This document shows, piece by piece, positions 18,010 through 33,450 of a stretch of DNA of 64,000 nt (positions are counted from its first letter, which is position 1; every line of letters starts with the position of its first letter). The stretch covers positions 62,001 to 126,000 of the forward strand of contig CADADN010000002.1 of assembly GCA_902786665.1 (NCBI GenBank), read 5' to 3'. Below the pieces are notes generated by a model that searched no databases, was not told the origin of the DNA, and saw nothing but the letters and a program-made list of their open reading frames with translations. This DNA is from an uncultured Prevotellaceae bacterium (GTDB lineage Bacteria; Bacteroidota; Bacteroidia; Bacteroidales; Bacteroidaceae). The position numbers and the translations under genes are program-made.

Positions 18010-18043
18010 GATGTCATAGGATGTCATAGGAGATTATAGGATC
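18007..18043 (+). repeat. 10-base array TAGGATGTCA starting at a stop codon
   Basis: TAGGATGTCA, TAGGATGTCA, TAGGAGATTA and TAGGATCC follow one another. The first TAG is the SemiSWEET stop codon. Confidence 0.93.
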
Positions 18044-18048
18044 CTTGT

Positions 18049-18060
18049 GCAAACGTTTGC
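18049..18060 (+). promoter_or_regulatory. LacI-family operator upstream of malQ
   Basis: A second copy of GCAAACGTTTGC, with TTGT before and GC after it as at 15018-15029, lies about 90 bases before the malQ ATG. It indicates shared control of the cytoplasmic/periplasmic enzyme genes and the susC operon. Confidence 0.8.
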
Positions 18061-18065
18061 GCTAC

Positions 18066-18080
18066 TATAATGCAAAAATG
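18066..18080 (+). promoter_or_regulatory. 15-base element next to the operator, copy 2
   Basis: TATAATGCAAAAATG on the plus strand is identical to the element at 15035-15049 on the minus strand. No standard TAnnTTTG promoter was identified between here and malQ. Confidence 0.65.
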
Positions 18081-18150
18081 TTGCCTTTTTGAATGACAAC
18101 CGATGAGAATAACCATTAATTTTACCGAAAAATAACCAAACCTACATCTT

Positions 18151-20844
18151 ATGAACCTATATTTTCATATTGACTACCAGACCAATTTTGGTGAGGAACT
18201 GGTGCTAAACCTGCTCTCACCGGTGCATGGCGGTGAAAGGGAGACCACTCCTTGCCGCATGGAGACCAAGGATGGGAAGGTCTGGTCGTGCGTTCTCAGC
18301 AATATGCACAAGACCAGCGATTTCCTAGACTACTATTATACTTTGGTAAGAGGCGACGAGGTGCTTCGGAAAGAATGGACCCTCGAGACCCATCGGTTGG
18401 AGATGGCCGCAACGAAGGCCAAGGACATCACCGTCTACGACCATTGGATTGACATCCCCGAAAATGCCTATCTCTACAGTTCGGCCTTCACCGACTGCAT
18501 CTGCCGCCACGACCGCATCACACCACACCCACACACCTTCCTGCAGACCGTGAGGCTGAAGGTGCGGGCGCCACAGTTGAGAAGAGAAGAGCGCCTGGCG
18601 CTGGTCGGCAACGAAGAGGTGCTGGGCAACTGGTCGACACTCGTCGCCATGCCCATGATGGAGCATAACTACAACGAGTGGTGGGTGGACCTCGACGCCA
18701 AGTGGCTGAAGAATCGCCGTGTAGAATTCAAATTTGTCGTCCTTGACGAGGAAGTGGATCCCACACCCATTTGGGAATTGGGCGACAACCGCGTCATCGC
18801 ACTCCCCGACATGAAGGATGGCGACGCCGTGGTGTATGAACTGCCCGAGGCCCGTTTCGACATCTATCCCCTCAAATGCGCCGGCACCCTCGTGCCCGTC
18901 TTCTCCCTGCGCTCCAACGACAGCTTCGGCGTGGGCGACTTCGGTGACTTGAGAAAGATGGTCGACTGGGTGGCACACACCCGCCAGCGACTCCTCCAGG
19001 TGCTTCCCATCAACGACACCACCATCACCCACACCTGGACAGACTCCTATCCTTACAGTTGCATCAGCATCTTCGCGCTCCACCCGCAGTATGCCGACCT
19101 CACCGAACTCCCCGTCATCGAGGATGAGGCCAAGCGTGAGGAGATGGAACGTCTGCGCCAGGAACTCAACGCCCTGCCGCAAATCGACTATGAGCGAGTG
19201 AACAAGGCCAAGAACGAATACCTGCGCATCCTCTTCGAGCAAGAGGGGAAGAAGATACTCGCCTCCCCGGCTTTCAAGGCCTTCTTCGAAGGAGTCAAGC
19301 AATGGCTCGTGCCTTATGCACAATATTCCCTTCTCAGGGACAAGTACGGCACGGCAGACTTCAGCCAGTGGCCCGACCACAACACATGGGACGAGGCCGA
19401 ACGCCATGCCCTCACGTCGCCAAGGACGAAGGCATACAAGGAGGTGTCCTTCTACTATTATGTGCAGTTCATCCTCAACAGGCAGATGCAAGCCGTGCAC
19501 GAGTATGCCAGGGAGAGAGGAGTAGTCCTCAAGGGAGACATCCCCATCGGCGTCAACAGGCATGGATGCGACGTATGGATGGAACCCAGGTACTTCAACC
19601 TCAACGGGCAGGCGGGAGCACCGCCAGACGACTTCTCCGCCAACGGACAGAACTGGGGATTCCCCACCTACAACTGGGAGGCCATGCTCGAAGACGGTTG
19701 CTTGTGGTGGGTGAGAAGGTTCGCCAACATGGCCAAGTTCTTCGACGCCTACCGCATCGACCATGTCCTCGGCTTCTTCCGCATCTGGGAGATTCCCATA
19801 CATTCCGTCCACGGACTGCTTGGACAGTTCGCACCTGCCCTCGCCTTGTCGAAGACGGAAATCGAGAACAGCGGGCTGACCTTCAAGGAGGAATATCTGC
19901 AACCCTACATCAGCGACAGCGTACTTGACAAGGTCTTCCACGAGCACGCCCAGGAGGTGAGAGACCGTTTTGTGGAGCGCTTGGAGAACGGCAATTATCG
20001 CATGCGGCCGGAATACGACACCCAACGGAAGGTGGAGAAGGTTTTCGAAGGCAAGACCGACGAAGTCTCCATCATGATGAGAGACGGACTCTATGCACTC
20101 ATCAGCGACGTCCTCTTCATCCGAGACCATAGGGACCCGGAGAAATACCATCCCAGGATTGCCGTGCAACTCGACTTCGTCTATGAGACACTCGACGAAC
20201 AGGAGAAAGAGGCCTTCAACAGGCTCTACAACGATTACTATTACCGCCGCAACAACCATTTCTGGTACCAAGAGGCCATGAAGAAGTTGCCGAGGCTCGT
20301 AGATGCCACACGCATGCTCGTCTGCGCCGAAGACCTCGGCATGGTGCCCGACTGCGTGCCATGGGTGATGAACGAACTGCGCATCCTCAGTCTCGAACTG
20401 CAATCGATGCCCAAGGACCCCAGCGTCAAGTTCGGACACCTCTCACGCAACCCATACCGCTCTGTGTGCACCATCTCCAGCCACGACATGCCCACGCTCA
20501 GACAATGGTGGGACGAGGACATGGACCGGACGCAGGAATACTACAACACCATGCTCTACCGGGGTGGAGAGGCGCCGCATCCACTGCCGGGATGGCTCGC
20601 CAAGGAAATCATCTCAAGGCACCTCACCAGTCCATCCATGCTCTGCGTCATCTCGTTGCAAGACTGGCTCGCCATCGACGAGAAACTCAGGCTGCCAGAC
20701 GCCAACGCCGAGCGCATCAACATCCCCGCCAACCCAAGGCACTACTGGAGATACCGCATGCACCTCACCATCGAGCAACTCATGGCAGAGCAGCGCTTCA
20801 ACGACAACATCGCCGACCTCATCGTCCAAAGCGGAAGGAAGTGA
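18151..20844 (+). CDS. malQ: 4-alpha-glucanotransferase (GH77) with two starch-binding domains
   Basis: An 897-residue enzyme with no signal peptide, so it is cytoplasmic. Two N-terminal CBM20-like domains are visible: MNLYFHIDYQTNFGEELVL to about 125, and VRLKVRAPQLRREERLALVGNEEVLGNW to about 265. The GH77 barrel follows, with SFGVGDFGDLRKMVDW, YFNLNGQAGAPPDDF, YRIDHVLGFFRIWEIP (nucleophile Asp) and AEDLGMVPDCVPWVM (acid Glu). This architecture matches the plant DPE2-like branch, which handles maltose and glucans by transferring glucosyl units. It starts the right-hand enzyme run, behind a LacI operator. It ends before a strong hairpin. Confidence 0.93.
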   Translation: MNLYFHIDYQTNFGEELVLNLLSPVHGGERETTPCRMETKDGKVWSCVLSNMHKTSDFLDYYYTLVRGDEVLRKEWTLETHRLEMAATKAKDITVYDHWIDIPENAYLYSSAFTDCICRHDRITPHPHTFLQTVRLKVRAPQLRREERLALVGNEEVLGNWSTLVAMPMMEHNYNEWWVDLDAKWLKNRRVEFKFVVLDEEVDPTPIWELGDNRVIALPDMKDGDAVVYELPEARFDIYPLKCAGTLVPVFSLRSNDSFGVGDFGDLRKMVDWVAHTRQRLLQVLPINDTTITHTWTDSYPYSCISIFALHPQYADLTELPVIEDEAKREEMERLRQELNALPQIDYERVNKAKNEYLRILFEQEGKKILASPAFKAFFEGVKQWLVPYAQYSLLRDKYGTADFSQWPDHNTWDEAERHALTSPRTKAYKEVSFYYYVQFILNRQMQAVHEYARERGVVLKGDIPIGVNRHGCDVWMEPRYFNLNGQAGAPPDDFSANGQNWGFPTYNWEAMLEDGCLWWVRRFANMAKFFDAYRIDHVLGFFRIWEIPIHSVHGLLGQFAPALALSKTEIENSGLTFKEEYLQPYISDSVLDKVFHEHAQEVRDRFVERLENGNYRMRPEYDTQRKVEKVFEGKTDEVSIMMRDGLYALISDVLFIRDHRDPEKYHPRIAVQLDFVYETLDEQEKEAFNRLYNDYYYRRNNHFWYQEAMKKLPRLVDATRMLVCAEDLGMVPDCVPWVMNELRILSLELQSMPKDPSVKFGHLSRNPYRSVCTISSHDMPTLRQWWDEDMDRTQEYYNTMLYRGGEAPHPLPGWLAKEIISRHLTSPSMLCVISLQDWLAIDEKLRLPDANAERINIPANPRHYWRYRMHLTIEQLMAEQRFNDNIADLIVQSGRK

Positions 20845-20856
20845 GATGTTGCCATG

Positions 20857-23144
<2,288 letters not shown>

Positions 23145-23278
23145 TCCGACCTGTCCGACGCTTTTTTCAACACTATCTGCCCCAAAATTTTGTGTTTTGG
23201 GGCAGAAATGTTAACTTTGCATGCTTTTAGCTGCTGAAAGACAGCACAGACCATTTTTCAACCATTCTTCAAGAAAAA

Positions 23279-25249
23279 ATGAAAAGATTTTTGGCCGTTT
23301 TGGCAACAGTGATGCTCATGCAAACCATACAGGCACAGCAATTCGATTTCAACGAATGCAATGTGGAACTCTACAAAACCACCTTCCGACTGTTGGCACC
23401 GCCCGACGCGCAAGAGGTGAAGCTCAGGCTTTACACCCAAGGCGTGGGAGGAAAACCCATCAAAACCATCAAGATGACCTGCGAAAACGGCATCTGGACT
23501 GCCGTCGTACCCATGGTGAAGGCATGGATGGTGGGGAAATACTACACCTTCGACGTATTAGGCGACAAGAAGAACTGGAAAGAGACTCCGGGCGTCTTCG
23601 CCAAGGCTGTCGCCGTCAACGGGAGAAGGGCCATGGTCGTCGATTTGGAAGCAACCAACCCCTTTGAATGGGAAAGAGACCGAGAGAAACTCCCGGCAAT
23701 CAAGTCGCCTGCAGACCTCGTCATCTATGAGATGCACATCCGCGACTTCTCCATCGCCAGGAACATCCACCTCGACCCCTCCGAACTCAATGGAGGACGT
23801 GTCTGCACCGACTACCCTGGAAAGTTCGTGGCATTAGGTGAGAACTGGGCCATTAATCATCTTAAGTCGTTGGGAGTCAACGCCGTGCACCTGCTCCCAT
23901 CCTTCGACTTCGCCTCCGTCGACGAGAGTAGCGACGAGCCTCGATACAACTGGGGTTACGACCCGCTCAACTACAACGTGCCGGAAGGCTCCTATGCCAC
24001 CAACGCCTACGACCCTGCAACACGCATCCGCGACTTCAAGACCATGGTGAGCAAACTCCACAAGGCTGGCATCAGGGTCATCCTCGACGTGGTCTACAAC
24101 CATACCTTCAACGTGGAGAACAGCAATTTCCAACTCACCTGGCCCGACCACTACTACCGCAAGACCGCCGACGGCAAATACAGCAACGGTTCGGGATGCG
24201 GCAACGAGACGGCTTCTGAACGTCAGCACATGAGGGACTTCATGATCGAGAGCGTCAAATACTGGATCAACGAGTACCATATCGACGGCTTCCGTTTCGA
24301 CCTCATGGGCGTGCACGACATCGAGACGATGAATGCCATACGTGCCGAAGTGGACAAAATCAATCCCGAAATCTTCATCTATGGAGAAGGATGGTCGGCA
24401 GGACAATGCGCCTATCCGGCAGAGAAACTCGGCACCAAGGCCAACATTCCCAACATGCCACGCATTGCTGCCTTCAGCGACGAATTGCGTGACGCGCTGA
24501 GAGGACCCTTCGACAATGACAACAAGGGTGCGTTCCTCGCAGGCATCCCCGGAGAGGAAGAAAGCCTCAAATACGGCATCGCCGGCGCCATCAGCCATCC
24601 GCAGGTCGACATGACCAAGGTGAACTATACCAAGCAGGCGTGGGCCACGCAACCCACACAGATGATTTCATACGTCAGCTGCCACGACGACCTCTGTCTC
24701 ACCGACAGGCTCCGTTCTTCCATCCCCGGCATCACCACCGATGAACTCATCCGCCTCGACCTGCTTGCACAGACAGCAGTGTTCACTTCCCAGGGAGTGC
24801 CGTTCATCCTCTCCGGCGAGGAGATGCTCCGCGACAAGAAAGGCGTGCACAACAGCTTCGAGTCGCCCGACTCCGTCAACGAACTGGAGTGGAGGAACAT
24901 GGTCAGGTATCCCAACGTGTTCAATTACTACTCCCGGCTCATCCAGATGCGCAAGAACCATCCCGCCTTCCGTCTCGCCGATGCAGAGAAGGTGAGGCAG
25001 GCATTGGAGTTCCTGCCCACGCAGCCGTGCACCGTGGCCTTCATCCTCAAGGACAATGCAGGAGGCGATGCCTGGAAGAACATCATCGTCGTGCTCAATG
25101 CCAGCAAGGAAACCAGGCAGGTGAGCATACCCAACGGCAAATACACCGTCGTCTGCCGCAACGGCGCCATTGATGAAAAGGGCATGGGCACCGTCAATGG
25201 TGCTTCCGTGCAGGTGGAGCCACAGTCGGCCCTCATCATCCATAACTGA
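23279..25249 (+). CDS. pulA: Type I pullulanase (GH13)
   Basis: A 656-residue debranching enzyme with a signal peptide (MKRFLAVLATVMLMQTIQAQ), so periplasmic or exported. An N-terminal CBM48-like domain (about 25-125) precedes the barrel. The type I hallmark YNWGYDP is present in RYNWGYDPLNYNVPEGSY. The GH13 regions DVVYNHT, GFRFDLMG (nucleophile), YGEGWS (acid) and YVSCHDD are intact. It hydrolyses alpha-1,6 branch points of pullulan and limit dextrins. It has its own promoter candidate. The gene is followed 22 bases later by the susA-like gene. Confidence 0.93.
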   Translation: MKRFLAVLATVMLMQTIQAQQFDFNECNVELYKTTFRLLAPPDAQEVKLRLYTQGVGGKPIKTIKMTCENGIWTAVVPMVKAWMVGKYYTFDVLGDKKNWKETPGVFAKAVAVNGRRAMVVDLEATNPFEWERDREKLPAIKSPADLVIYEMHIRDFSIARNIHLDPSELNGGRVCTDYPGKFVALGENWAINHLKSLGVNAVHLLPSFDFASVDESSDEPRYNWGYDPLNYNVPEGSYATNAYDPATRIRDFKTMVSKLHKAGIRVILDVVYNHTFNVENSNFQLTWPDHYYRKTADGKYSNGSGCGNETASERQHMRDFMIESVKYWINEYHIDGFRFDLMGVHDIETMNAIRAEVDKINPEIFIYGEGWSAGQCAYPAEKLGTKANIPNMPRIAAFSDELRDALRGPFDNDNKGAFLAGIPGEEESLKYGIAGAISHPQVDMTKVNYTKQAWATQPTQMISYVSCHDDLCLTDRLRSSIPGITTDELIRLDLLAQTAVFTSQGVPFILSGEEMLRDKKGVHNSFESPDSVNELEWRNMVRYPNVFNYYSRLIQMRKNHPAFRLADAEKVRQALEFLPTQPCTVAFILKDNAGGDAWKNIIVVLNASKETRQVSIPNGKYTVVCRNGAIDEKGMGTVNGASVQVEPQSALIIHN

Positions 25250-25271
25250 AAATAACAACACCCCAAGCCTT

Positions 25272-27164
25272 ATGAGAACAAGAATCCTAACCACCATCAT
25301 CGCACTTCTCGCCACCATCACCATGACGGCAGCCATCAAAGTCACACGCATCGACCCCACCGACTGGTATGTCGGGATGAAAAACCCGCAACTGCAACTC
25401 ATGGTCTATGGACAGGGCATCAGAGAGGCAATGGTGACCACCGACTATCCGGGGGTGACCATCGACTCCATCGTCAAACTCGACTCGCCCAACTACCTTT
25501 TGGTCTATCTCAACCTCAAGGGCGCACAACCCGGGCAGATGACACTCAAGTTTGCCAGCGGCAAGCAGAAGACAGAGGTGAAATACACCCTGAGGCAACG
25601 CGAGAAGGCAGGAAGCCAAAGGGTGGGATTTTCCAATGCCGACGTTCTCTATATGCTCATGCCCGACCGCTTCGCCAGCGGCAGCAGCGCCAACGACCAA
25701 ATCAAGGGATTCAACACCTATGTCAACGACCGTTCGCAACCTAGCCTGAGACACGGTGGCGACCTGGAGGGCATCCGCCAGCACCTCGACTATTTCAACC
25801 AACTCGGCGTCACAGCCCTGTGGTTCACCCCCGTATTGGAGAACAACTCCCCCGACAACAACGGCTTCAGCACCTACCATGGCTATGCCACCACCGACTA
25901 CTACAAGGTTGACCCGCGCTTCGGCACCAACGACGAATACAAAAGGCTCATCGACGAGGCACACCAGCATGGGTTGAAGGTAGTGATGGACATGATATTC
26001 AACCACTGCGGATTCGAGCATCCCTGGGTGGCCGACATGCCGGCTGCCGACTGGTTCAACCTCCCGGGCTGGCTCAAGGAGTCGCAAGGGAAATCGGACC
26101 CCAGGGGAACCTCATTCCTCCAAACCAGTTACAAACTCACACCGGTGGTCGACCCCTACGCCTCAAAAGTGGACCTCAAGGAAACCGTCGAGGGATGGTT
26201 CGTGCCCACCATGCCCGACCTCAACCAGAAGAACCCACATGTGATGAACTATCTCATCCAAAACAGCATCTGGTGGATAGAGACCGTGGGCATCGATGGC
26301 ATACGCATGGACACCTATCCCTATGCCGATGCAGAGGGAATGGCGAAGTGGATGAAGATTCTCGATGAGGAATACCCCAATTTCAACACCGTGGGGGAGA
26401 CATGGGTCACCGAACCGGCCTACACCGCCACTTGGCAGAAGGAGTCAAAACTGGCCAAGGCCAACAGTTACCTCAAGACGGTGATGGATTTCAGCTTCTA
26501 CGACAAAATCAACATTGCCAAGAACGAGGAAACAGACCCCTGGTGGAACGGACTCAACCGCATCTACAACAGCCTGGTCTATGACTACCTCTATCCCAAT
26601 CCTTCCAGCGTGATGGCCTTCATCGAGAACCACGACACCGACCGCTTCCTGGGCAACGGCTCCGACACCCTCGCGCTCAAGCAGGCTCTCGCCCTGTTGC
26701 TCACCATCAACCGCACGCCCCAACTCTATTATGGCACGGAGGTGTTGATGAACGGCACCAAGGAGGTGACAGACGGCAATGTGAGGAAGGATTTTCCTGG
26801 TGGCTTCCCCGGTGACAAGAAGAACTGCTTCACGAAGGAAGGACGCACCAACGCGGAAAACGCCATGTTCGACTGGTGCAGCCGCATCCTCCACTGGCGT
26901 CAGGGCAACGAGGTGGTGACCAAGGGAAAACAGACTCAGTTCATCCCCTACAACGGCATCTATGTCATCGCAAGACAATACTACGGACGCACTGTGATGA
27001 CCATCCTCAACGGCACACGGCAGGCTGTGGAGATGGATGTGAAACGCTATGCAGAAATCATCGGCAGCGCCACCACAGCCAAGGACATCACCAATAACAG
27101 AAACGTCAGACTTGACAAGAACATCTCCCTCAGGCCAAGACAAACCATGATCCTGGACTTTTGA
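25272..27164 (+). CDS. susA: SusA-like neopullulanase/cyclomaltodextrinase (GH13)
   Basis: A 630-residue enzyme close in length to SusA. The ATG at 25272 opens a signal peptide (MRTRILTTIIALLATITMTAA); a longer upstream frame overlaps pulA and is rejected. An N-terminal Ig-like domain (about 20-120, WYVGMKNPQLQLMVYG) is typical of cyclomaltodextrinases. GH13 regions are DMIFNHCG, GIRMDTYPY (nucleophile), VGETWV (acid) and FIENHDTDR. It should cut imported malto-oligosaccharides in the periplasm, feeding SusB and the inner membrane carriers. It is last in the right-hand run and ends at a large convergent terminator. Confidence 0.92.
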   Translation: MRTRILTTIIALLATITMTAAIKVTRIDPTDWYVGMKNPQLQLMVYGQGIREAMVTTDYPGVTIDSIVKLDSPNYLLVYLNLKGAQPGQMTLKFASGKQKTEVKYTLRQREKAGSQRVGFSNADVLYMLMPDRFASGSSANDQIKGFNTYVNDRSQPSLRHGGDLEGIRQHLDYFNQLGVTALWFTPVLENNSPDNNGFSTYHGYATTDYYKVDPRFGTNDEYKRLIDEAHQHGLKVVMDMIFNHCGFEHPWVADMPAADWFNLPGWLKESQGKSDPRGTSFLQTSYKLTPVVDPYASKVDLKETVEGWFVPTMPDLNQKNPHVMNYLIQNSIWWIETVGIDGIRMDTYPYADAEGMAKWMKILDEEYPNFNTVGETWVTEPAYTATWQKESKLAKANSYLKTVMDFSFYDKINIAKNEETDPWWNGLNRIYNSLVYDYLYPNPSSVMAFIENHDTDRFLGNGSDTLALKQALALLLTINRTPQLYYGTEVLMNGTKEVTDGNVRKDFPGGFPGDKKNCFTKEGRTNAENAMFDWCSRILHWRQGNEVVTKGKQTQFIPYNGIYVIARQYYGRTVMTILNGTRQAVEMDVKRYAEIIGSATTAKDITNNRNVRLDKNISLRPRQTMILDF

Positions 27165-27285
27165 GGATAGGTTTTAGGAGAGAATAGGAAAAAACAGGAA
27201 GTTTTAGGAGAGAATAGGAAAAAACAGGAGGTCTTAGGAATCCCTAGGACCTCCTGTTTTTTCCTATTTCCTCCTATAGATCTTT
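27165..27285. repeat. 10-base TAGG array with central inversion
   Basis: After the susA stop, units of the type TAGGAGAGAA, TAGGAAAAAA and CAGGAAGTTT run at a 10-base period, then invert to CCTA-type units toward the convergent transporter gene. Confidence 0.92.
27213..27268 (+). terminator. Bidirectional terminator between convergent genes
   Basis: Inside the array, about 21 bases (27213-27233) pair with 27248-27268, with AAAAAA and TTTTTT tracts near the ends and a short inner stem (TTAGG/CCTAG). It serves susA on the plus strand and the chromate-type transporter on the minus strand. Confidence 0.8.
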
Positions 27286-27288
27286 CCC

Positions 27289-27864
27289 TCAATATAGCAG
27301 CAAGAGGCCGGCGAAACCGGCGAAGGCCATCATCAGGATGGGGTTGATGCGCATCACCTTGGTGCCTATCCAGGTGGCTAAGAATAATGCCACGCTGATG
27401 CAGAAGCGCCAAGGGTCGTTGGCGAAGGTTCCGAAATTCTCCTCATTCATCAACAAGAGGGCCGCTGCCGCCAGCAGTCCTACCACGGCGGGGCGCAGAC
27501 CACTGAAAATGCTCTCCACCAAAGGGGTCTTCATATATTTCAGAAACAGTTTTGCGATGAGCACCATCAGGATGAAGGAGGGTAGCACGAGGGCGAAGGT
27601 GGCAGTGACACTGCCCAGGATGGCCATCGTGGACCCCATCCCGGCGTTCTTCACGGCGGTGAAGCCACAATAGGTGGCGGAGTTGATGCCGATGGGTCCC
27701 GGGGTCATCTGGCTGATGGCCACGATGTTGGTGAATTCCGCCGAACTCATCCATGCATGGTTGTGCACCACCTCGTTTTGTATGAGCGACAACATACCGT
27801 AGCCGCCGCCGAATCCGAAGATTCCTATTTCGAAGAATGTGATGAAAAGGGAAAGGAAAATCAT
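27289..27864 (-). CDS. Chromate-type transporter, half-size subunit 2
   Basis: A 191-residue membrane protein of the CHR family in its short form. The family signature FGFGGGYGMLSLIQNEVV lies at the N-terminus, and FTNIVAISQMTPGPIGINSATYCGF follows. Several hydrophobic spans fill the rest. Short CHR proteins usually come as adjacent pairs that form an antiparallel heterodimer, which matches the neighbour here; its ATG overlaps that gene's stop by 4 bases. The pair may export chromate or move another oxyanion; the true substrate in gut or oral anaerobes is unknown. Confidence 0.85.
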   Translation of the reverse strand: MIFLSLFITFFEIGIFGFGGGYGMLSLIQNEVVHNHAWMSSAEFTNIVAISQMTPGPIGINSATYCGFTAVKNAGMGSTMAILGSVTATFALVLPSFILMVLIAKLFLKYMKTPLVESIFSGLRPAVVGLLAAAALLLMNEENFGTFANDPWRFCISVALFLATWIGTKVMRINPILMMAFAGFAGLLLLY

Positions 27865-28409
27865 TTCTCAACGGGTTTGATGAAACGACCATAGAGGTAG
27901 CCTCCGAGACCGGCCAGAAGGATGATGAACACGGGGTTGACGTGCAAAGCCCAAATGGCGATGGCGCCGACAATGGGAATCCAACAGTTGACCAACGTGA
28001 TTTTCGCGCTCTTCGCCAGTGAGAAGGTCGGTGCGGCAATCAGTGCCACCACGGCGGGGCGGATGCCGCGGAAGATGGACTCCACCACGGGACTGTCCTG
28101 GATGCGGGCGAAGAACATCGCTATCAATAGGATGATGATAAACGAGGGTAGTGCAGCGCCCAGCGTGGCACAAACGGCTCCCGGAAGACCACGAAGCTTG
28201 TAGCCGATGAAGACGCTCATGTTCACGGCAAACACACCGGGGCAGCTCTGTGCGATGGCGATGATGTCGAGGAACTCCTCACGTTGAATCCAGCGATGGC
28301 GGTCCACCACCTCCGACTCGATGAGGGGAATCATGGCATAGCCTCCACCGATGGTGAAGGCTCCTATGCTGAAAAAGGTCTTGAAACTATCCCAATAAAA
28401 CCTGTCCAT
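27861..28409 (-). CDS. Chromate-type transporter, half-size subunit 1
   Basis: A 182-residue partner of the preceding protein. FSIGAFTIGGGYAMIPLIESEVVDRHRWI is the CHR motif region, and FLDIIAIAQSCPGVFAVNMSVFIGYKLRG carries the second conserved P-G element. It lies downstream of purL on the same strand, but the 147-base gap is filled with a TAGG array able to form a hairpin, so cotranscription with purL is doubtful. The C-terminus (KPVEK) overlaps the start of its partner. Confidence 0.85.
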   Translation of the reverse strand: MDRFYWDSFKTFFSIGAFTIGGGYAMIPLIESEVVDRHRWIQREEFLDIIAIAQSCPGVFAVNMSVFIGYKLRGLPGAVCATLGAALPSFIIILLIAMFFARIQDSPVVESIFRGIRPAVVALIAAPTFSLAKSAKITLVNCWIPIVGAIAIWALHVNPVFIILLAGLGGYLYGRFIKPVEK

Positions 28410-28556
28410 GATTTTTAGGAGATTTTTTGTAGGAGGAAATAGGAGATTTTAGGAAGTTCTAGGAAGTTGTAGGATTCCTAGGATTCCTAGGATTTCCTAG
28501 AATTTCCTAGAACTTCCTATTATTTCCTATGGCTTCCTAGGATTTCGTGGTTTTTC

Positions 28557-28559
<3 letters not shown>
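28410..28559 (-). repeat. 10-base TAGG array from the purL stop codon
   Basis: Leftward from the purL stop (CAA TAG) the units read TAGGAAAAAC, TAGGAAGCCA, TAGGAAATAA, TAGGAAGTTC and so on, then flip to CCTA-type units and reach the next ATG. Plus-strand positions 28451-28465 and 28504-28518 form a perfect 15-base inverted repeat. Confidence 0.95.
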
Positions 28560-32276
<3,717 letters not shown>

Positions 32277-32300
32277 GATAGGTGGCGAAAAAATTTTTTG

Positions 32301-32332
32301 CAAAGGTACTAATATGCGAGTGAAAAGCCAAA
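32301..32332 (-). promoter_or_regulatory. purL promoter
   Basis: The minus strand carries TTTG (32329-32332) and TACCTTTG (32301-32308) with 20 bases between, fitting the Bacteroidota -33/-7 consensus. The -7 box ends 24 bases before the ATG. Confidence 0.7.
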
Positions 32333-32418
32333 AAGTTTTTGAGCTTTTCCTATTTCTTTGCTTTAGTCGGTTCTCCGTAGGCAGCGGTTTTACCGTTGAA
32401 ATATGGTAAAACAAAATA

Positions 32419-32439
32419 GGGTGCCTATGTGAGGCACCC
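32419..32439 (-). terminator. Terminator of the antiporter-lolD-cvfB operon
   Basis: GGGTGCCT and AGGCACCC pair over 8 bases around a 5-base loop. On the minus strand TATTTTGTTTT follows. Confidence 0.8.
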
Positions 32440-32613
32440 GTGGTCGCCCTCTTGCGGATAGATATGGCATTATTCCCAAAGAGAGCGGGAGGGGGGATGA
32501 TTGCTCACAAAAGTAGGGATTATTCGTCATCCACCAAAACTTTTCTCGGTAAAAAAGCTTTTTTTACCCATATTGGGGACAACAAGTGACAATAGCGTTC
32601 CCCTCCGCCTCTC

Positions 32614-33450
32614 TCACACCAGGTGGAGTCCATCTTCCTCGATGGTGATGACATGTCGGCGATAGAGGTCGCCCACGGCTCGTTTGAAGGTCTTCTTGCT
32701 GACGCCGAAGACATCCTTGATGGTCTCTGGCGGGGTCTTGTCTCCGTAGGGGCAGGTGCCGCCTTGGGCGATGAGGTAGTCGGTGAGTGTGTCGGCGAAA
32801 TCGATGGTCTGCTGGCGGCCGGAGGGTTGTAGCATGACATCGATTTTGCCGTCGGGCCTCACTTGGTCGATGTAGCCTCGAAGGCGCTCTCCTACGTGGA
32901 TGGTTCTGAACACCTGGTTGTTGTAAACCAATCCCTGGTAGGTGTTGTCGATGATTACCTTGTAGCCCATGTCTGTCTGCTGCCACACCAACAGGTCAAC
33001 GGCCTCGTTGTGGTAGTAATCGGCGGTGTCGTCACTCAGGTATCGTTCCACCTTCGCGGAGGCCATGATGCGGTAGCTTTCCTCGTCGATGTGCACATGG
33101 ACGATGTGGTGGCTTCCTTTCACCATCTTCCGCTTTTGTTCGCGGAACGGGCAGAAGAGGTCTTTCATCAGTCCCCAGCGCAGGAAGGCACCGTATTGGT
33201 TGACCCACGCGACTTCCATGTAGCCGAACTCTCCCACCTTGGCGATGGGGCGCTCGGTGGTGGCAGTGAGGCGCTCGTCCTGGTCGAGGTAGATGAACAC
33301 TTCGAGGGTGTCGCCGATGTGGGTGCCTTTGGGCACATAGCGGGTGGGCAGAAGGATTTCTCCTTCCTCGCCGCCGTCGAGATAGAGGCCGAAGTCCACT
33401 TCCTTCGTCACGGTCAGTTGGTTGTAGTCGCCTAAACGGATGGTGCTCAT
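32614..33450 (-). CDS. cvfB: S1-domain RNA-binding protein, CvfB/YitL family
   Basis: A 278-residue protein with tandem S1-like OB folds: [30 protein letters not shown] at the N-terminus, a second around [27 protein letters not shown] and a third around [20 protein letters not shown]. The C-terminal winged helix ([25 protein letters not shown]) completes the family layout. In Gram-positive relatives the protein affects virulence and RNA metabolism; the function in Bacteroidota is not established. Its ATG overlaps the lolD stop by 4 bases. It is the last gene before the terminator. Confidence 0.9.
   Translation of the reverse strand: MSTIRLGDYNQLTVTKEVDFGLYLDGGEEGEILLPTRYVPKGTHIGDTLEVFIYLDQDERLTATTERPIAKVGEFGYMEVAWVNQYGAFLRWGLMKDLFCPFREQKRKMVKGSHHIVHVHIDEESYRIMASAKVERYLSDDTADYYHNEAVDLLVWQQTDMGYKVIIDNTYQGLVYNNQVFRTIHVGERLRGYIDQVRPDGKIDVMLQPSGRQQTIDFADTLTDYLIAQGGTCPYGDKTPPETIKDVFGVSKKTFKRAVGDLYRRHVITIEEDGLHLV

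Larger units (their letters stand above)
32277..32613. other. 337-base spacer with purL promoter and a terminator
   Basis: The spacer holds the purL promoter (32301-32332), an AT-rich run, the terminator of the antiporter-lolD-cvfB operon (32419-32439), and about 150 bases past the cvfB stop in which I see no gene or further signal. Confidence 0.75.
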
